A DNA stretch of 38,548 nt from CALIKS01 sp964440295 (GCA_964440295.1 CAYTRT010000010.1:1-38548); one strand, 5' to 3'. Shown: positions 1 to 8,647, counted from the stretch's first letter. The notes: generated by a model not told the origin, from the letters alone. Program-made: numbers and translations.

Positions 1-144
1 AGGACGTACATTCTCAGAACTACTAAGCTCTTCGCAGACTATCTGGGAGTCGAGGACTCGGTACCACAGATAAGAAAGAAGCTGCAGGAGGCTCTAGATG
101 CCTCTACGCCTAGGACCGAGACGAGGGAAGAGAAGCCGGACTAA
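1..144 (+). CDS. 3' end of a probable ScpB-family chromosome segregation protein (partial)
   Basis: Frame 1 is open from the window edge to TAA at 142-144 and encodes the last 47 residues of a protein. The visible segment has the pattern R-T-x-x-L-R-T-T-K-L-F-A-D-Y-L-G-V. I recognise this as like the last winged helix of ScpB, the kleisin partner of SMC-ScpA condensin, where 'TT..F..YFG' is typical. A charged tail follows. The family call rests on this one motif and could be wrong; a RIO1 kinase C-terminus was the other candidate, because RIO1 often precedes Pno1 in archaea. The next gene starts 42 bases downstream on the same strand. Confidence 0.5.
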   Translation, partial: RTYILRTTKLFADYLGVEDSVPQIRKKLQEALDASTPRTETREEKPD

Positions 145-186
145 GTATAAAGCATCGACCTAAGACTGTTTTTTAGTAGAAATAGA

Positions 187-753
187 ATGGCGGCCCTTCA
201 TGGATCATATTACGTTAATATTCCGAGGGAGAGAGTCCCTGCACTGCTCGGCCCATCCGGCTCAACCAAAAAGAGGATTGAAGAGGAGCTGGGCATATCC
301 CTGAAGGTTGACCCGGCCGGAGTTGTTGAGATCTCGCTCTCCAAGCCGATGTCTGAGGGGGGCGACCCAGTCGCGCTGCTCAAGGCCAAGGACATCGTGC
401 AGGCAATCGGGCATGGATTCAGGCCCGATGTAGCGCTGAAGCTCCTCGAGGACGACATGTCCCTAATAGTCATTGATGTTTCAGAACACGTAGGCAAGGA
501 CCCGGAGGACTGCACGAGAGTAAAGGCTAGGATCATAGGCACCGGCGGAAAGACACGCCGAATAATAGAGGAGAACGCACACGTCGATGTCTCGATATAT
601 GGAGACGCGGTAGCAATCATTGGACGTCCGGAGGACGCCTCTGCCGCCCAGCAGGCAGTCATGATGCTGATCAACGGCGCGCCCCACAGTGCTGTCTATA
701 AGTTTTTAGACAGCTACGCCCAGCGAAGAAAGCTCTCTAGGATGAGCTATTAA
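187..753 (+). CDS. Pno1/Dim2-like KH-domain RNA-binding protein
   Basis: This 188-residue protein has two KH domains. The first, about residues 8-65, carries G-P-S-G-S-T-K-K-R-I; the second, about residues 100-175, carries the GxxG loop G-T-G-G-K-T-R-R-I-I. Length and layout match archaeal homologues of Pno1/Dim2 (Krr1 group), which bind pre-rRNA near the 3' end of 16S rRNA during small-subunit assembly. The ATG at 187 is preceded by an AT-rich stretch and sits directly before the conserved first strand, so the start is credible. It probably follows the upstream gene in one transcript. Assignment to the family is firm; the exact role is inferred from family knowledge. Confidence 0.88.
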   Translation: MAALHGSYYVNIPRERVPALLGPSGSTKKRIEEELGISLKVDPAGVVEISLSKPMSEGGDPVALLKAKDIVQAIGHGFRPDVALKLLEDDMSLIVIDVSEHVGKDPEDCTRVKARIIGTGGKTRRIIEENAHVDVSIYGDAVAIIGRPEDASAAQQAVMMLINGAPHSAVYKFLDSYAQRRKLSRMSY

Positions 754-770
754 TCAGAAAAAATTATTAA

Positions 771-785
771 CAATATATTTATATT
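771..785 (+). promoter_or_regulatory. Probable TATA element for the Thr-rich surface protein
   Basis: An AT-only stretch, centred near 778, lies about 45 bases before the GTG at 824 in the short gap after the Pno1-like gene. With usual archaeal spacing, transcription would begin near 804 and leave a short leader containing the GGTGAG ribosome-binding sequence. The assignment rests on position and composition only. Confidence 0.4.
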
Positions 786-823
786 TGGGGATAAGAATAT
801 AGTCGCTACCTATTGGTGAGATA

Positions 824-1864
824 GTGCGGTATAGTTTTTTTGAGAAAAAGACGCTTTTATCACTACTGGTCTTTTCGCTGATTGTTCTTGGACTAGTCGT
901 AGTCGCTGCGTCTGAGAGCGTGATAACCCTGACCTCGACCACTACTGTTACGCTTCCGCCCACAACAATCGTGACTACCGTCAAGATGGCTGGCGGGACA
1001 CAGACCGTCACGCTAGTCATGCCGGGATACAGAGTCGTGATGTATTATGAGGAGCCTGACGCGCTCTGCGTCGTAACTTTTAGGCTGATAAAAACTGTGC
1101 CACCTCAGACAGCGACTTATGGCGGCTCAGTAGTTTCTGTTCCTGGAACTACTATATCGACAGTTATGACTCAGAGCGTGATGACATTCTCTAGCATCGA
1201 GACCCTGCCTGGCTATACTACTACGTATACTGGCTATGGCGGCGAGATGCCCGTCGAGATGGTCTTCGGAGAGATGACGATGACGGTGGACATGCCTGTG
1301 TATGGAGAGATCAGAGAGGCATGTAGAGGAGCCACAATCAAGAACGTAATGTCCATAATTCTTGACAACGTTCCGGCCACGTTCTTTTATGCCTTCGAGG
1401 GAATGACAATGAGTATTCCTTTACAGGTCATCACAATGCCTGGAATGACGCAAGAGGTGGAGCCGTTCACGACCACTTACACAAGCACGATAAAGGGCAC
1501 GACTTACTATACCACCATGACTAACCCAGCAACAACGGTTATAACCACCATGGAGATGCCCGGTACCACCTATGTATCGACACTCATCAAGCCTGGTGGG
1601 ACCACCATCAGCCTGATATACTCTACGACCACAGTCACGGAAGCGGCCACTCCTCCAGCCACAACTACTATTAGGACAACCACCACGAGCCCAGTAAGCC
1701 CAGCAACCACAACGCCCGTAACACCTATCACTACCACCACGGCTCAGCAGACCACGCCGACGGGACCGCCGGCTGCCGACTATACACTGTACATCATTAT
1801 AGCGATAGTAGTGGTTATCGCTGTTGCAGGAGTGGCGGCCGTCGCCATGCGTAGGAAGAGATAG
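824..1864 (+). CDS. Thr-rich exported, membrane-anchored surface protein
   Basis: This 346-residue protein starts with GTG, with a GGTGAG ribosome-binding sequence at 815-820. Residues about 9-30 form a hydrophobic signal segment. The body is extremely rich in Thr, with many T-T-T-V and T-T-x-T runs and several repeats of the form M-P-G-x-T and T-T-x-x-T. Residues about 235-315 are almost pure Thr/Pro/Ala linker. A C-terminal membrane helix (about 320-341) followed by R-R-K-R anchors it. The design fits a heavily O-glycosylated archaeal surface protein or S-layer stalk. I recognise no catalytic domain. A TATA-like stretch at about 771-785 suggests its own promoter, so it interrupts the otherwise informational gene order between Pno1 and Top6B. 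Confidence 0.75.
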   Translation: MRYSFFEKKTLLSLLVFSLIVLGLVVVAASESVITLTSTTTVTLPPTTIVTTVKMAGGTQTVTLVMPGYRVVMYYEEPDALCVVTFRLIKTVPPQTATYGGSVVSVPGTTISTVMTQSVMTFSSIETLPGYTTTYTGYGGEMPVEMVFGEMTMTVDMPVYGEIREACRGATIKNVMSIILDNVPATFFYAFEGMTMSIPLQVITMPGMTQEVEPFTTTYTSTIKGTTYYTTMTNPATTVITTMEMPGTTYVSTLIKPGGTTISLIYSTTTVTEAATPPATTTIRTTTTSPVSPATTTPVTPITTTTAQQTTPTGPPAADYTLYIIIAIVVVIAVAGVAAVAMRRKR

Positions 1865-1955
1865 CCCAAAGCTATAGGCCCGAATACTTAATAGAATATT
1901 TTTGCATTTTTTGGCGGATGGCTCTATAAGGAAGCCTAGAGGGGATTATGGTAGA

Positions 1956-3533
1956 ATGGCTGAACAGCGCTTCGAGCAGATCTCTCCGGCTGACTTCTTC
2001 TACAGGAACAGAGACATAGCCGGGTTCAGCAATCCCTCGAGGTCTCTATACATGAGCGTCAGGGAGCTTGTCGAGAACTCGCTGGACGCATGCGAGGTCG
2101 GCAGGATACTCCCAAACATCTGGATCGAGCTCACACAGGTTGAGGAGGACTCGGAGAAGGATGTCCGTGTCTACAGACTTGTGGTCAAGGACAATGGTAT
2201 AGGCGTTGAGGCTGAGCAGGTGCCAAAAGCCTTCGGTACGATTCTCTACGGCAGCAAGTATGGATTCAAGCAGTCTAGGGGGACCTTCGGCGTGGGTGGA
2301 ACGATGGCGCTGCTTTACGGACAGATAACTACCAACAATCCCTTCAGGATCATCTCGAGCACGGGGAAGAAGGAGATACACGAATACCGCCTAATGATAG
2401 ACATCGTCGAGAATAAGCCCAAGGTGCTCGACCATAAGGTACACCCAAACAAGAATGGCTGGCACGGCACGATCGTTGACTACACGCTGGAGGCAGACTA
2501 CACCAACAGCAAGTCCAAGATAATCGAGTACCTGTCGAAGACCGCGGTCATCAATCCGCACTCAAACATCGTGTTCTTAGACCCGCGTGGGAGACTCTAC
2601 GTTTTTGGACGCGTTAAGGAGACTACGCCTGAACCGCCGAGGGAGGCAAAGCCTCATCCACTCGGAGTAGATGTAGAGACGATTAACAGACTGATTGCGA
2701 ATACCCGTGCGAGGGACGTCGTTGGGTTCCTCACAAATGAGTTCCAGAGAGTCGGCAGAAAGACGGCGCTCGAAGTCCTGAAGCTCGCCAATATAGATCC
2801 GAGCACTAAGGTGAAGCAGTTGACGGTTGATCAGGTAACTGCACTGGTCGAGGCTATCAAGTCTTATGGAAAGTTTAGAGCTCCTGACACGTCTTCTCTA
2901 AGCCCCGTCGGAGTGGAGTTCATAGAGGCTGGAATCAGGGCGGTCTACAATCCTGACTTTCTCCACGTTGTTCAGCGTCCGCCTGCGAGCTATTCAGGCA
3001 TACCCTTCATAATCGAGGCAGCAGTCGCTTATGGAGGAAACATTCCCGAAAGCGAGGATATTCATCTATTGAGGTTCGCGAATAAGATCCCTCTCCTATA
3101 CGACGAGAGGGCAGACGTCTCTTGGAAAGTCATATCCGAGAGAATTGACTGGAACAGCTACAAGGTGCCCAAGATTAAGAGACTTGTAGTGCTCACTAGC
3201 ATATGCTCCCCAAAGGTCCCCTACAAGACTGTGGGTAAGGAGGCCATATCGGACAGGCCGGAAATAGAGAGGGAGCTCACAATCGCAATAAGAGAGTGCG
3301 CAAGAGAGCTGAGACTCTACCTAAGCAGGATAGAGAGGGGAGAGGCAGTAAAGAAGAGGCTAAACGTCTACGCGAAATACCTCCCAAAGATAGCTAGGTT
3401 CTCAGCGGAGCTCGCCGAGAAGCCCGTTCCCGACCTGAGGCCGATATTCAGTAAGCTCGGTCTGAGCGAGGCTGTAATCAAGGAGGCTGTTGCTGAGGAG
3501 GAAGCGGAGGCCCGCGAGCTATACGGCGGCTGA
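1956..3533 (+). CDS. top6B: DNA topoisomerase VI subunit B
   Basis: This is the ATPase subunit of the type IIB topoisomerase, which with Top6A relaxes and decatenates DNA. I place the start at the ATG at 1956 (525 residues), because family members begin just before the conserved F-F-Y-R-N-R. An earlier TTG at 1902 would add 18 unconserved residues. Visible GHKL-ATPase motifs are E-L-V-E-N-S-L-D-A (about 37-45, with the Mg-binding Asn), D-N-G-I-G (about 79-83) and G-T-F-G-V-G-G (about 109-115). An H2TH-like segment follows at about 225-300, then the transducer domain with the switch lysine in V-G-K-E-A. The Top6A gene is not adjacent. The 3' end overlaps the convergent DedA gene by 56 bases. 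Confidence 0.96.
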   Translation: MAEQRFEQISPADFFYRNRDIAGFSNPSRSLYMSVRELVENSLDACEVGRILPNIWIELTQVEEDSEKDVRVYRLVVKDNGIGVEAEQVPKAFGTILYGSKYGFKQSRGTFGVGGTMALLYGQITTNNPFRIISSTGKKEIHEYRLMIDIVENKPKVLDHKVHPNKNGWHGTIVDYTLEADYTNSKSKIIEYLSKTAVINPHSNIVFLDPRGRLYVFGRVKETTPEPPREAKPHPLGVDVETINRLIANTRARDVVGFLTNEFQRVGRKTALEVLKLANIDPSTKVKQLTVDQVTALVEAIKSYGKFRAPDTSSLSPVGVEFIEAGIRAVYNPDFLHVVQRPPASYSGIPFIIEAAVAYGGNIPESEDIHLLRFANKIPLLYDERADVSWKVISERIDWNSYKVPKIKRLVVLTSICSPKVPYKTVGKEAISDRPEIERELTIAIRECARELRLYLSRIERGEAVKKRLNVYAKYLPKIARFSAELAEKPVPDLRPIFSKLGLSEAVIKEAVAEEEAEARELYGG

Positions 3534-4104
3534 GATACTTGTACATTAAGTAACCAGCTAAGAAGACTGCGGCAGCCATAATAGTGAAAAACTCGAACTG
3601 TGATGCTAAGTATTCAAGAATTGATCTTCCGTAGAGCATTAATAATAGGGACTCTGGAACGAATCTAGCGGCTCTTCCGGCCAGCGACGCTAAGACGTAT
3701 CCACGCATATCTCTGAGCCTAAAGATCCCAGCAGTAAGCGTAAAGACCTTGAAGGGAATTGGAGTGAACGCCGCTAACCCAACCGCCAAAACTCCGTATC
3801 GCTGATAGAAAGCCTCCACTCGTACCAAGTTTTTATCTCCGACGAACCGCTTCATCAACGGCCTACCACCCCTCAATCCGACGTAGTATCCAACCACCGC
3901 GCCTGCCACTGATGTGAGCGTCGTGAGCGCTCCGTAGAGAAGGCCATTCTTTGGGTCAAGCAGAACCAGCGGTATGAGCACTACGTCTGGCGGGACTGGA
4001 AAAAATATCGCCTCTATGAATGAGACCACCAGTAGTCCAAAAGGACCCCATGGTAGAAAGTATTCATCAGCAAGCCCTAAGAGATCTTCTACTATGCTAC
4101 TCAT
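3478..4104 (-). CDS. DedA/VTT-family membrane protein
   Basis: This 208-residue integral membrane protein begins with a re-entrant-type hydrophobic segment containing F-I-E-A-I-F-F-P-V-P-P-D, and has G-x-x-x-G-Y-x-x-G-x-x-G-G and F-T-P-I-P-F-K-V-F-T in the middle. These are hallmarks of the DedA/SNARE-associated (VTT) family, now linked to lipid scrambling or undecaprenyl-phosphate-type carrier flipping. Four to five hydrophobic segments are present, with a Pro/Gln-rich tail. Its ATG is one base past the stop of the upstream metallophosphoesterase, so the two form an operon. The last 18 codons are read antisense to the 3' end of top6B. Confidence 0.85.
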   Translation of the reverse strand: MSSIVEDLLGLADEYFLPWGPFGLLVVSFIEAIFFPVPPDVVLIPLVLLDPKNGLLYGALTTLTSVAGAVVGYYVGLRGGRPLMKRFVGDKNLVRVEAFYQRYGVLAVGLAAFTPIPFKVFTLTAGIFRLRDMRGYVLASLAGRAARFVPESLLLMLYGRSILEYLASQFEFFTIMAAAVFLAGYLMYKYLSRRIARGPPLPPQQQPP

Positions 4105-4105
4105 A

Positions 4106-4792
4106 CTATACTAGCCTTTCTAGCATAGCTCTGACGCCCTCTGGACCGATCTCGATCACTGCGCAGTAGCCATTCTTAGCGGGTCCAGCATTGACGATGA
4201 GCGTGTCTCCGAGCTTAGAGACGCTCCTCGCTTCGTGTATGTGTCCACAGCTAACAAGTATTGGGGCCTCCCTCTCGACGAACTCTCTTACGGCGTGGCT
4301 GCCGATGTGCTCGCCGTTCATCGACCTATCAGCATCAGTCCCGTATGGTGGATTATGACTCAGGAGAATTGAGGGCCTCTCGACGCCGGCTATGTTCCTC
4401 AACATGCTGGCAATCTCTTCTTCCCTCAGCTCTATGAGCGTCATTCCGTGGGACGTAACAAGGCTTCCGCCAAGCCCAGCCAGCCAGTACCCGCCAAAAG
4501 AATACTTCATGAGGTGGAGGTTGACTATTCTCTCGTTCACCGGCCTATGGTTCAGTAGTTCCGGCGGGTCGCAGTTGCCGGCGACGAAGAAGACCGGCCT
4601 GCCCGAGCCTGCGATGATGCCTAAGATTTTCTCAGCCTCCTCCACAGTCCCGAAGTTGGTTATGTCTCCTGCCACGAATACGACGTCGCATCCCTTCTCC
4701 TCAACCGTCTTGGGAATCCTCTCAGCCGTCCTGCTGCTATGTATATCACTTACCTGCAGTATCCTCAATTCAGCATGATCTTTACGCCTCAC
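4106..4792 (-). CDS. Calcineurin-like metallophosphoesterase
   Basis: This is a soluble 228-residue protein with the full metal-ligand series of the calcineurin-like phosphoesterase fold: D-I-H near residue 16, G-D-I-T-N near 42, G-N-C-D-P near 72, S-H-N-P-P near 145 and G-H-I-H near 182. The compact size and the ligand spacing resemble archaeal phosphodiesterases of the MJ0037/YfcE sort rather than a nuclease such as Mre11. The substrate is not evident. It is the first gene of a two-gene minus-strand operon with the DedA-type protein; such pairing may point to a membrane-lipid phosphate substrate, which is inference only. Confidence 0.88.
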   Translation of the reverse strand: MRRKDHAELRILQVSDIHSSRTAERIPKTVEEKGCDVVFVAGDITNFGTVEEAEKILGIIAGSGRPVFFVAGNCDPPELLNHRPVNERIVNLHLMKYSFGGYWLAGLGGSLVTSHGMTLIELREEEIASMLRNIAGVERPSILLSHNPPYGTDADRSMNGEHIGSHAVREFVEREAPILVSCGHIHEARSVSKLGDTLIVNAGPAKNGYCAVIEIGPEGVRAMLERLV

Positions 4793-4827
4793 CTAATAAA
4801 AATATTTCAAGGACACTCTAAGCAATA

Positions 4828-4840
4828 TTTTATATATTAA
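4828..4840 (+). promoter_or_regulatory. Probable TATA box for the nuoL-like gene
   Basis: An uninterrupted A/T run, with TATATA in its centre, lies about 40 bases before the ATG at 4877. With the usual archaeal spacing of about 26 bases, transcription would start near 4860 and leave a short leader. No other strong AT element occurs between the divergent gene starts at 4792 and 4877. Confidence 0.5.
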
Positions 4841-4876
4841 TTAGCTTTATTGAACTGCTGAAGCTCGGTGGCATAG

Positions 4877-6781
4877 ATGTTACCATTCGCTGAGTGGGCG
4901 TCTTGGCTCATACCCATCGTCGGCTCGGTCCTCGTGCCTATCTTCTTTAAAGCCGGGAAAAGAGTCGGCGAGGTCTACTCCGTCTTGCTGGGCTTCGCCG
5001 CTACTGTCTTTTCCATCTCAATGATACCGGAAGCGTGGGGCGGGAACTCGATCGATAGGGCCGTGAACTGGATACCGGTTCCTGGAGGAGGGGTTGTGGA
5101 GTTCGGCGTATTGATCGACCCCCTCTCAGTCATGATGGCCTGTATAGCTACTGGCATCGGCTCGCTGATACTTCTCTACTCGCTGGGATACATGGCCCAC
5201 GAGTCCGGGCTTCCGCGCTACTATTTCTTCATGACGTTCTTCATCGGCGGCATGACGCTGCTAGTAATGTCTGACAACCTGCTCGGACTATACATTGGCT
5301 GGGAGATCGTCGGGGTCTGTAGCTACGCCCTGATAGGCTTCTACTACAATAGGCACGAGGCGAGGCTCGCGGGGATAAAGGCATTCATCACGACTAGGAT
5401 TGGAGACGTTATGCTCCTGACAGCCATCCTAATACTCTACTCGAGGTTCGGAACCATCAGCATACTTGCACTGAGACACGCAATCGAGGAGACGGCAAAA
5501 CTGGGCGGAGAATTCTACCCAGTGCTGGTCCTCGCTCTCCTCCTAGCCTTTGGAGGAGCTATGGGTAAGTCGGCCCAGTTTCCGCTCCACGTATGGCTCC
5601 CCGACGCTATGGAGGGCCCGACTCCCGTCAGCGCCCTGATCCACGCAGCTACGATGGTTAAGGCCGGCGTATACTTAGTCGCGAGGTTCAGCATGAGTCT
5701 GGTGCCGTTCGAGTACTTCACGCCTCAGCAACTCTCAGACTGGTACAGCACGATCATAATGATCGGAGCATTCACGGCAATCTTCTCAGCGTCGATGGGC
5801 CTAGTCATGAATGATATCAAGAGAGTGATTGCGTATTCCACTATTAGTCAGCTTGCACTCATGTTTACGTCTCTCGGAGTCGGCACGGCTTCTGGATGGT
5901 TTGGAGGCGCATTCCACGTCCTCAGCCACTCAATCTTCAAAGCCCTCCTCTTCCTCGCTGCTGGGTCCGTTATACATGTAGTCGCCACGAATAACATGGA
6001 CGAGATGGGCGGCCTGAGACGCTACATGCCGGTCACGTTCTATACGTCGCTCATAGGTGTTCTCAGCCTCTCTGGAATTCCTCCCTTCAGCGGGTTCTTC
6101 AGCAAGGACTTCATCCTCAGCTCGCTCCTCGAGTCTGGGAACCATCTTGCCCTGACACTCGTAGCCCTCGCCTCAGTACTCACCGTGATATATAGCTTCA
6201 GGTGGCTCTCGATGATCTTCCTAGGCGAGCCCAGACACTCAGATACTCACAAGCATCTGCACGAGTCTCCACCAGTCATGACTGTCCCGCTCATAGTTCT
6301 TGCTGGACTCTCAGCAGTGGTTGGCTTACCGCCAGTTGAGGAGGCACTTCTAGAATACATGGGGATTCACCACGTCTCTGTCTCTCCGCTTACATATCTG
6401 TTCTCGGGGGCCATTTTGGCTGTTGGGCTTGGAGTCTCGTACCTCTTCTTCATCTCGAGGAGGATACCTACCGAGGCGCTAAGGAGCGGGCCAATACTAT
6501 CAGGAATCCACAGACTCCTCGTCAACAGGTACTACATCGACCACATCTACACGCTCGTCTTCGTCGATGGCCTGCAGGCCCTAAGCAGAGCGGTAAGGAG
6601 ATACATCGAAGAGAAGGTTATAGATGGGCTAAACTATGCGACTGCCTCTGCCTTCGTTAAGTTCGTAGAGGTGTTTAGGAGCATCCAGAGCGGTAGCAGC
6701 AACATAAACGTCAGCGGCATCGCCATAGGCGTCGCGGTTCTGCTAATCATCCTGATCGGCAGACTCTTCGGATTCTTCTAG
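4877..6781 (+). CDS. nuoL: NADH-quinone oxidoreductase subunit L / antiporter-type proton pump (FpoL/NuoL-like)
   Basis: This 634-residue polytopic membrane protein has about 15-16 hydrophobic segments. It carries the proton-channel residues of the NuoL/MrpA family: Glu143 in G-W-E-I-V-G-V-C-S-Y, Lys231 in G-x-x-G-K-S-A-Q-F-P-L-H-V-W-L-P-D-A-M-E-G-P-T-P-V-S, and the following S-A-L-I-H-A-A-T-M-V-K-A-G. The C-terminal part has an amphipathic stretch and a last membrane helix, as in true NuoL/FpoL. It stands alone here: no NuoM, N, H or other subunits flank it. It could serve a complex I encoded elsewhere, or act in an alternative module such as a DabA-type carbon uptake pair, though no DabA is visible. 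Its TAG stop shares CTAG with the convergent Suf gene. Confidence 0.9.
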   Translation: MLPFAEWASWLIPIVGSVLVPIFFKAGKRVGEVYSVLLGFAATVFSISMIPEAWGGNSIDRAVNWIPVPGGGVVEFGVLIDPLSVMMACIATGIGSLILLYSLGYMAHESGLPRYYFFMTFFIGGMTLLVMSDNLLGLYIGWEIVGVCSYALIGFYYNRHEARLAGIKAFITTRIGDVMLLTAILILYSRFGTISILALRHAIEETAKLGGEFYPVLVLALLLAFGGAMGKSAQFPLHVWLPDAMEGPTPVSALIHAATMVKAGVYLVARFSMSLVPFEYFTPQQLSDWYSTIIMIGAFTAIFSASMGLVMNDIKRVIAYSTISQLALMFTSLGVGTASGWFGGAFHVLSHSIFKALLFLAAGSVIHVVATNNMDEMGGLRRYMPVTFYTSLIGVLSLSGIPPFSGFFSKDFILSSLLESGNHLALTLVALASVLTVIYSFRWLSMIFLGEPRHSDTHKHLHESPPVMTVPLIVLAGLSAVVGLPPVEEALLEYMGIHHVSVSPLTYLFSGAILAVGLGVSYLFFISRRIPTEALRSGPILSGIHRLLVNRYYIDHIYTLVFVDGLQALSRAVRRYIEEKVIDGLNYATASAFVKFVEVFRSIQSGSSNINVSGIAIGVAVLLIILIGRLFGFF

Positions 6782-8169
6782 ACCTTTCGCTTTATGTATT
6801 TGTAGTGTTTGCCGAATATGTCTTCTGGGGTCTTGCCCACGTCCTCAGGCTCAACGTAGACGTCTATCAGGGACTCTGGTTCAAGTTCTCTGCCCGCCTC
6901 GCCCATCCATTTCTTCTCCAATAAGTATCTCATGTTCCATCTGATCTCTCTCAGGTCTACCTCGCTGATTAGTGGCTCAAAAAAACCGAGGACTATCATC
7001 TTGACAGCCTCGTCCCTCGGTATCCCCCTACTCATGGCGTACCAGACCTGCTCTGGGTCTATCTGCGAAACGCTTGCCGAGTGTGTAGCCCTGACCTCAT
7101 TACACTCTATCTCGAGTCCAGGTATTGCCTCAGCTCTCGCTTGATTGCCGAGAAGCATTGCGTGCTCCGCTAAGTATGCAACAGAGTTTTTCGCCTGCCT
7201 ATTAATCCTAATGATTCCCTTCAGTATTGATTTCGAGCTTTGCATTCCGACGCTCTTCGCCACGACCCTTCCAGTGGTTGATTCTCTGAAGTGATGGAGG
7301 TTGATCGTCATGTCTAGTCTCTGTCTGCCAGAGATCATTGATGCCTCTAGCGTGTCTGTCCTTGCTCCGGTTCCTTCGAGATAGTTGTCTGTCCTGATTC
7401 GTGCTAGCGAGCCGCCGAGCTGTATGCCTATCCATCTATGTGACGCATAGTTGCTGAGGACAGCGCGCTTGTAGACTGCTAGTTCGTGTCTCTCTGATGC
7501 GTCATTTATGGCTACGTGTCTAACCTGCGATTCATGAGCGTCGTAGATGTGTATTAGGTGCCCTAAGAATCCAGGTCCTCCATCACCGTATGAGTGGTAT
7601 TCCTCGATCATGGATAGCCTTGCTCCGTCGCCGGCGTAGACAATCGTGGCGGCAGATGTCACTGCCCCGCCGCCTCCAACTATCCAGATACTCCTGATGT
7701 TGACTGGCTCCTCGAAACGGCTTGGGACATGAACCATCACGCCGCTATTTAGCGATGCATATATCAGTCCGAGCACTTTGTCCTCATCCGGCCTCGATGG
7801 ACCATCCATCAATGCCTGCTTCACCAAGTTGGGCCTACTTTTCAGAGCCTCCTCTAGGCTCATCAGCTCTAATCCCTTCTCGGATAGCTCTGGTGGGACA
7901 TAGGTCCTAACAGGCATAGCGTCGACGTGAATGATTATTGGCTCATCGGTCAATGATAATAGCTCGACATACTCAGCGGGAATTGAGGCACTGCTTCTAG
8001 GCTCCGCATTCTCGAGAAGCCATTCAGGGTCTAGACTCAGCTGCTCGTAGTTCTTGACGTAGAGAGGATTCTTCTCGTATGGTTGCTCCATGAAAGATTT
8101 CCTGCCCAAGAGGCGGAGACCGGAGAGCCATTCTGGCTCGCTTTTCATGATCTTCAACTCACTGCCCAT
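6778..8169 (-). CDS. SufB/SufD-family Fe-S cluster assembly scaffold protein
   Basis: This 463-residue protein has the Suf beta-helix pattern, ending in the family signature A-T-H-S-A-S-V-S-Q-I-D-P-E-Q-V-W-Y followed by S-R-G-I-P-R-D-E-A-x-x-M-I-V-L-G-F-F. The signature His (A-T-H) equals the conserved SufD/SufB His, and a Cys lies seven residues before that His. The Suf scaffold receives sulfur and iron to build [4Fe-4S] clusters with the SufC ATPase. Neither SufC nor a second SufB/D gene is adjacent, so the partner genes must be elsewhere. I cannot decide between SufB and SufD by eye. The ATG at 8169 is followed by a second possible Met 7 codons later. Confidence 0.85.
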   Translation of the reverse strand: MGSELKIMKSEPEWLSGLRLLGRKSFMEQPYEKNPLYVKNYEQLSLDPEWLLENAEPRSSASIPAEYVELLSLTDEPIIIHVDAMPVRTYVPPELSEKGLELMSLEEALKSRPNLVKQALMDGPSRPDEDKVLGLIYASLNSGVMVHVPSRFEEPVNIRSIWIVGGGGAVTSAATIVYAGDGARLSMIEEYHSYGDGGPGFLGHLIHIYDAHESQVRHVAINDASERHELAVYKRAVLSNYASHRWIGIQLGGSLARIRTDNYLEGTGARTDTLEASMISGRQRLDMTINLHHFRESTTGRVVAKSVGMQSSKSILKGIIRINRQAKNSVAYLAEHAMLLGNQARAEAIPGLEIECNEVRATHSASVSQIDPEQVWYAMSRGIPRDEAVKMIVLGFFEPLISEVDLREIRWNMRYLLEKKWMGEAGRELEPESLIDVYVEPEDVGKTPEDIFGKHYKYIKRKV

Positions 8170-8242
8170 AAAAGCATCTACTCATTACCAATCAATCGAG
8201 AATCACTTATTTATGGATAATTATTCAACACAGATTTTTGGT

Positions 8243-8578
8243 CTAGGCCTTCTCGAGCTTCGCCCTCAAGAAGTCTGGTATGACGCCACGCTGTATTAGC
8301 TCGAGCGCCTGATTCTTAGTAAAGCGCCACCAGACGTCTCCTCTACTATCGCTCTGAAAGTCCCACGGACTCACTAGGACTAGGTCTCCCTCCTTTATCC
8401 AGATTCTACGCTTCAGCTGACCCCTAATCCTGCATAGTCTCTGCTTTCCATCTGCACAGTCCACAATCAGCTTATCGTACCCAACCATCTTTGAGACTAC
8501 TCCATAGACGTCGCTCGGCCCTGGCTCAGGCATCTCTTCAAGCTCCTTCGGCTCGGCGATTATCTTTCGTTTACCCAC
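8243..8578 (-). CDS. eif1A: Translation initiation factor aIF-1A
   Basis: This is a 111-residue OB-fold protein with the eIF1A pattern: a basic start, then Y-G-V-V-S-K-M-V-G-Y-D-K-L-I-V-D-C-A-D-G, the R-x-C-R-I-R-G strand, and K-R-R-I-W-I-K-E-G-D-L-V-L-V-S-P-W. The C-terminal helix is short, as in other archaeal forms, and lacks the long eukaryotic acidic tail. It binds the small-subunit A site during start-codon selection. It is monocistronic: the Suf gene downstream begins 73 bases away, and DUF424 is divergent from it. Confidence 0.95.
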   Translation of the reverse strand: MGKRKIIAEPKELEEMPEPGPSDVYGVVSKMVGYDKLIVDCADGKQRLCRIRGQLKRRIWIKEGDLVLVSPWDFQSDSRGDVWWRFTKNQALELIQRGVIPDFLRAKLEKA

Positions 8579-8647
8579 GAGTATTACTATGTAGACGGAT
8601 CTTTTATGTCTTTTCTAAGCCATGCCAATCGAGTGGAACACATAACT

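Noticed and set aside
210..674. A 154-codon minus-strand frame
   Set aside because: It is antisense to the Pno1-type gene, whose two KH domains are clear. The opposite reading is Ser-rich and featureless.
1902..1955. TTG-initiated N-terminal extension of Top6B
   Set aside because: The extra 18 residues are not part of the family's N-terminus, and the ATG at 1956 sits at the usual distance from F-F-Y-R-N-R.
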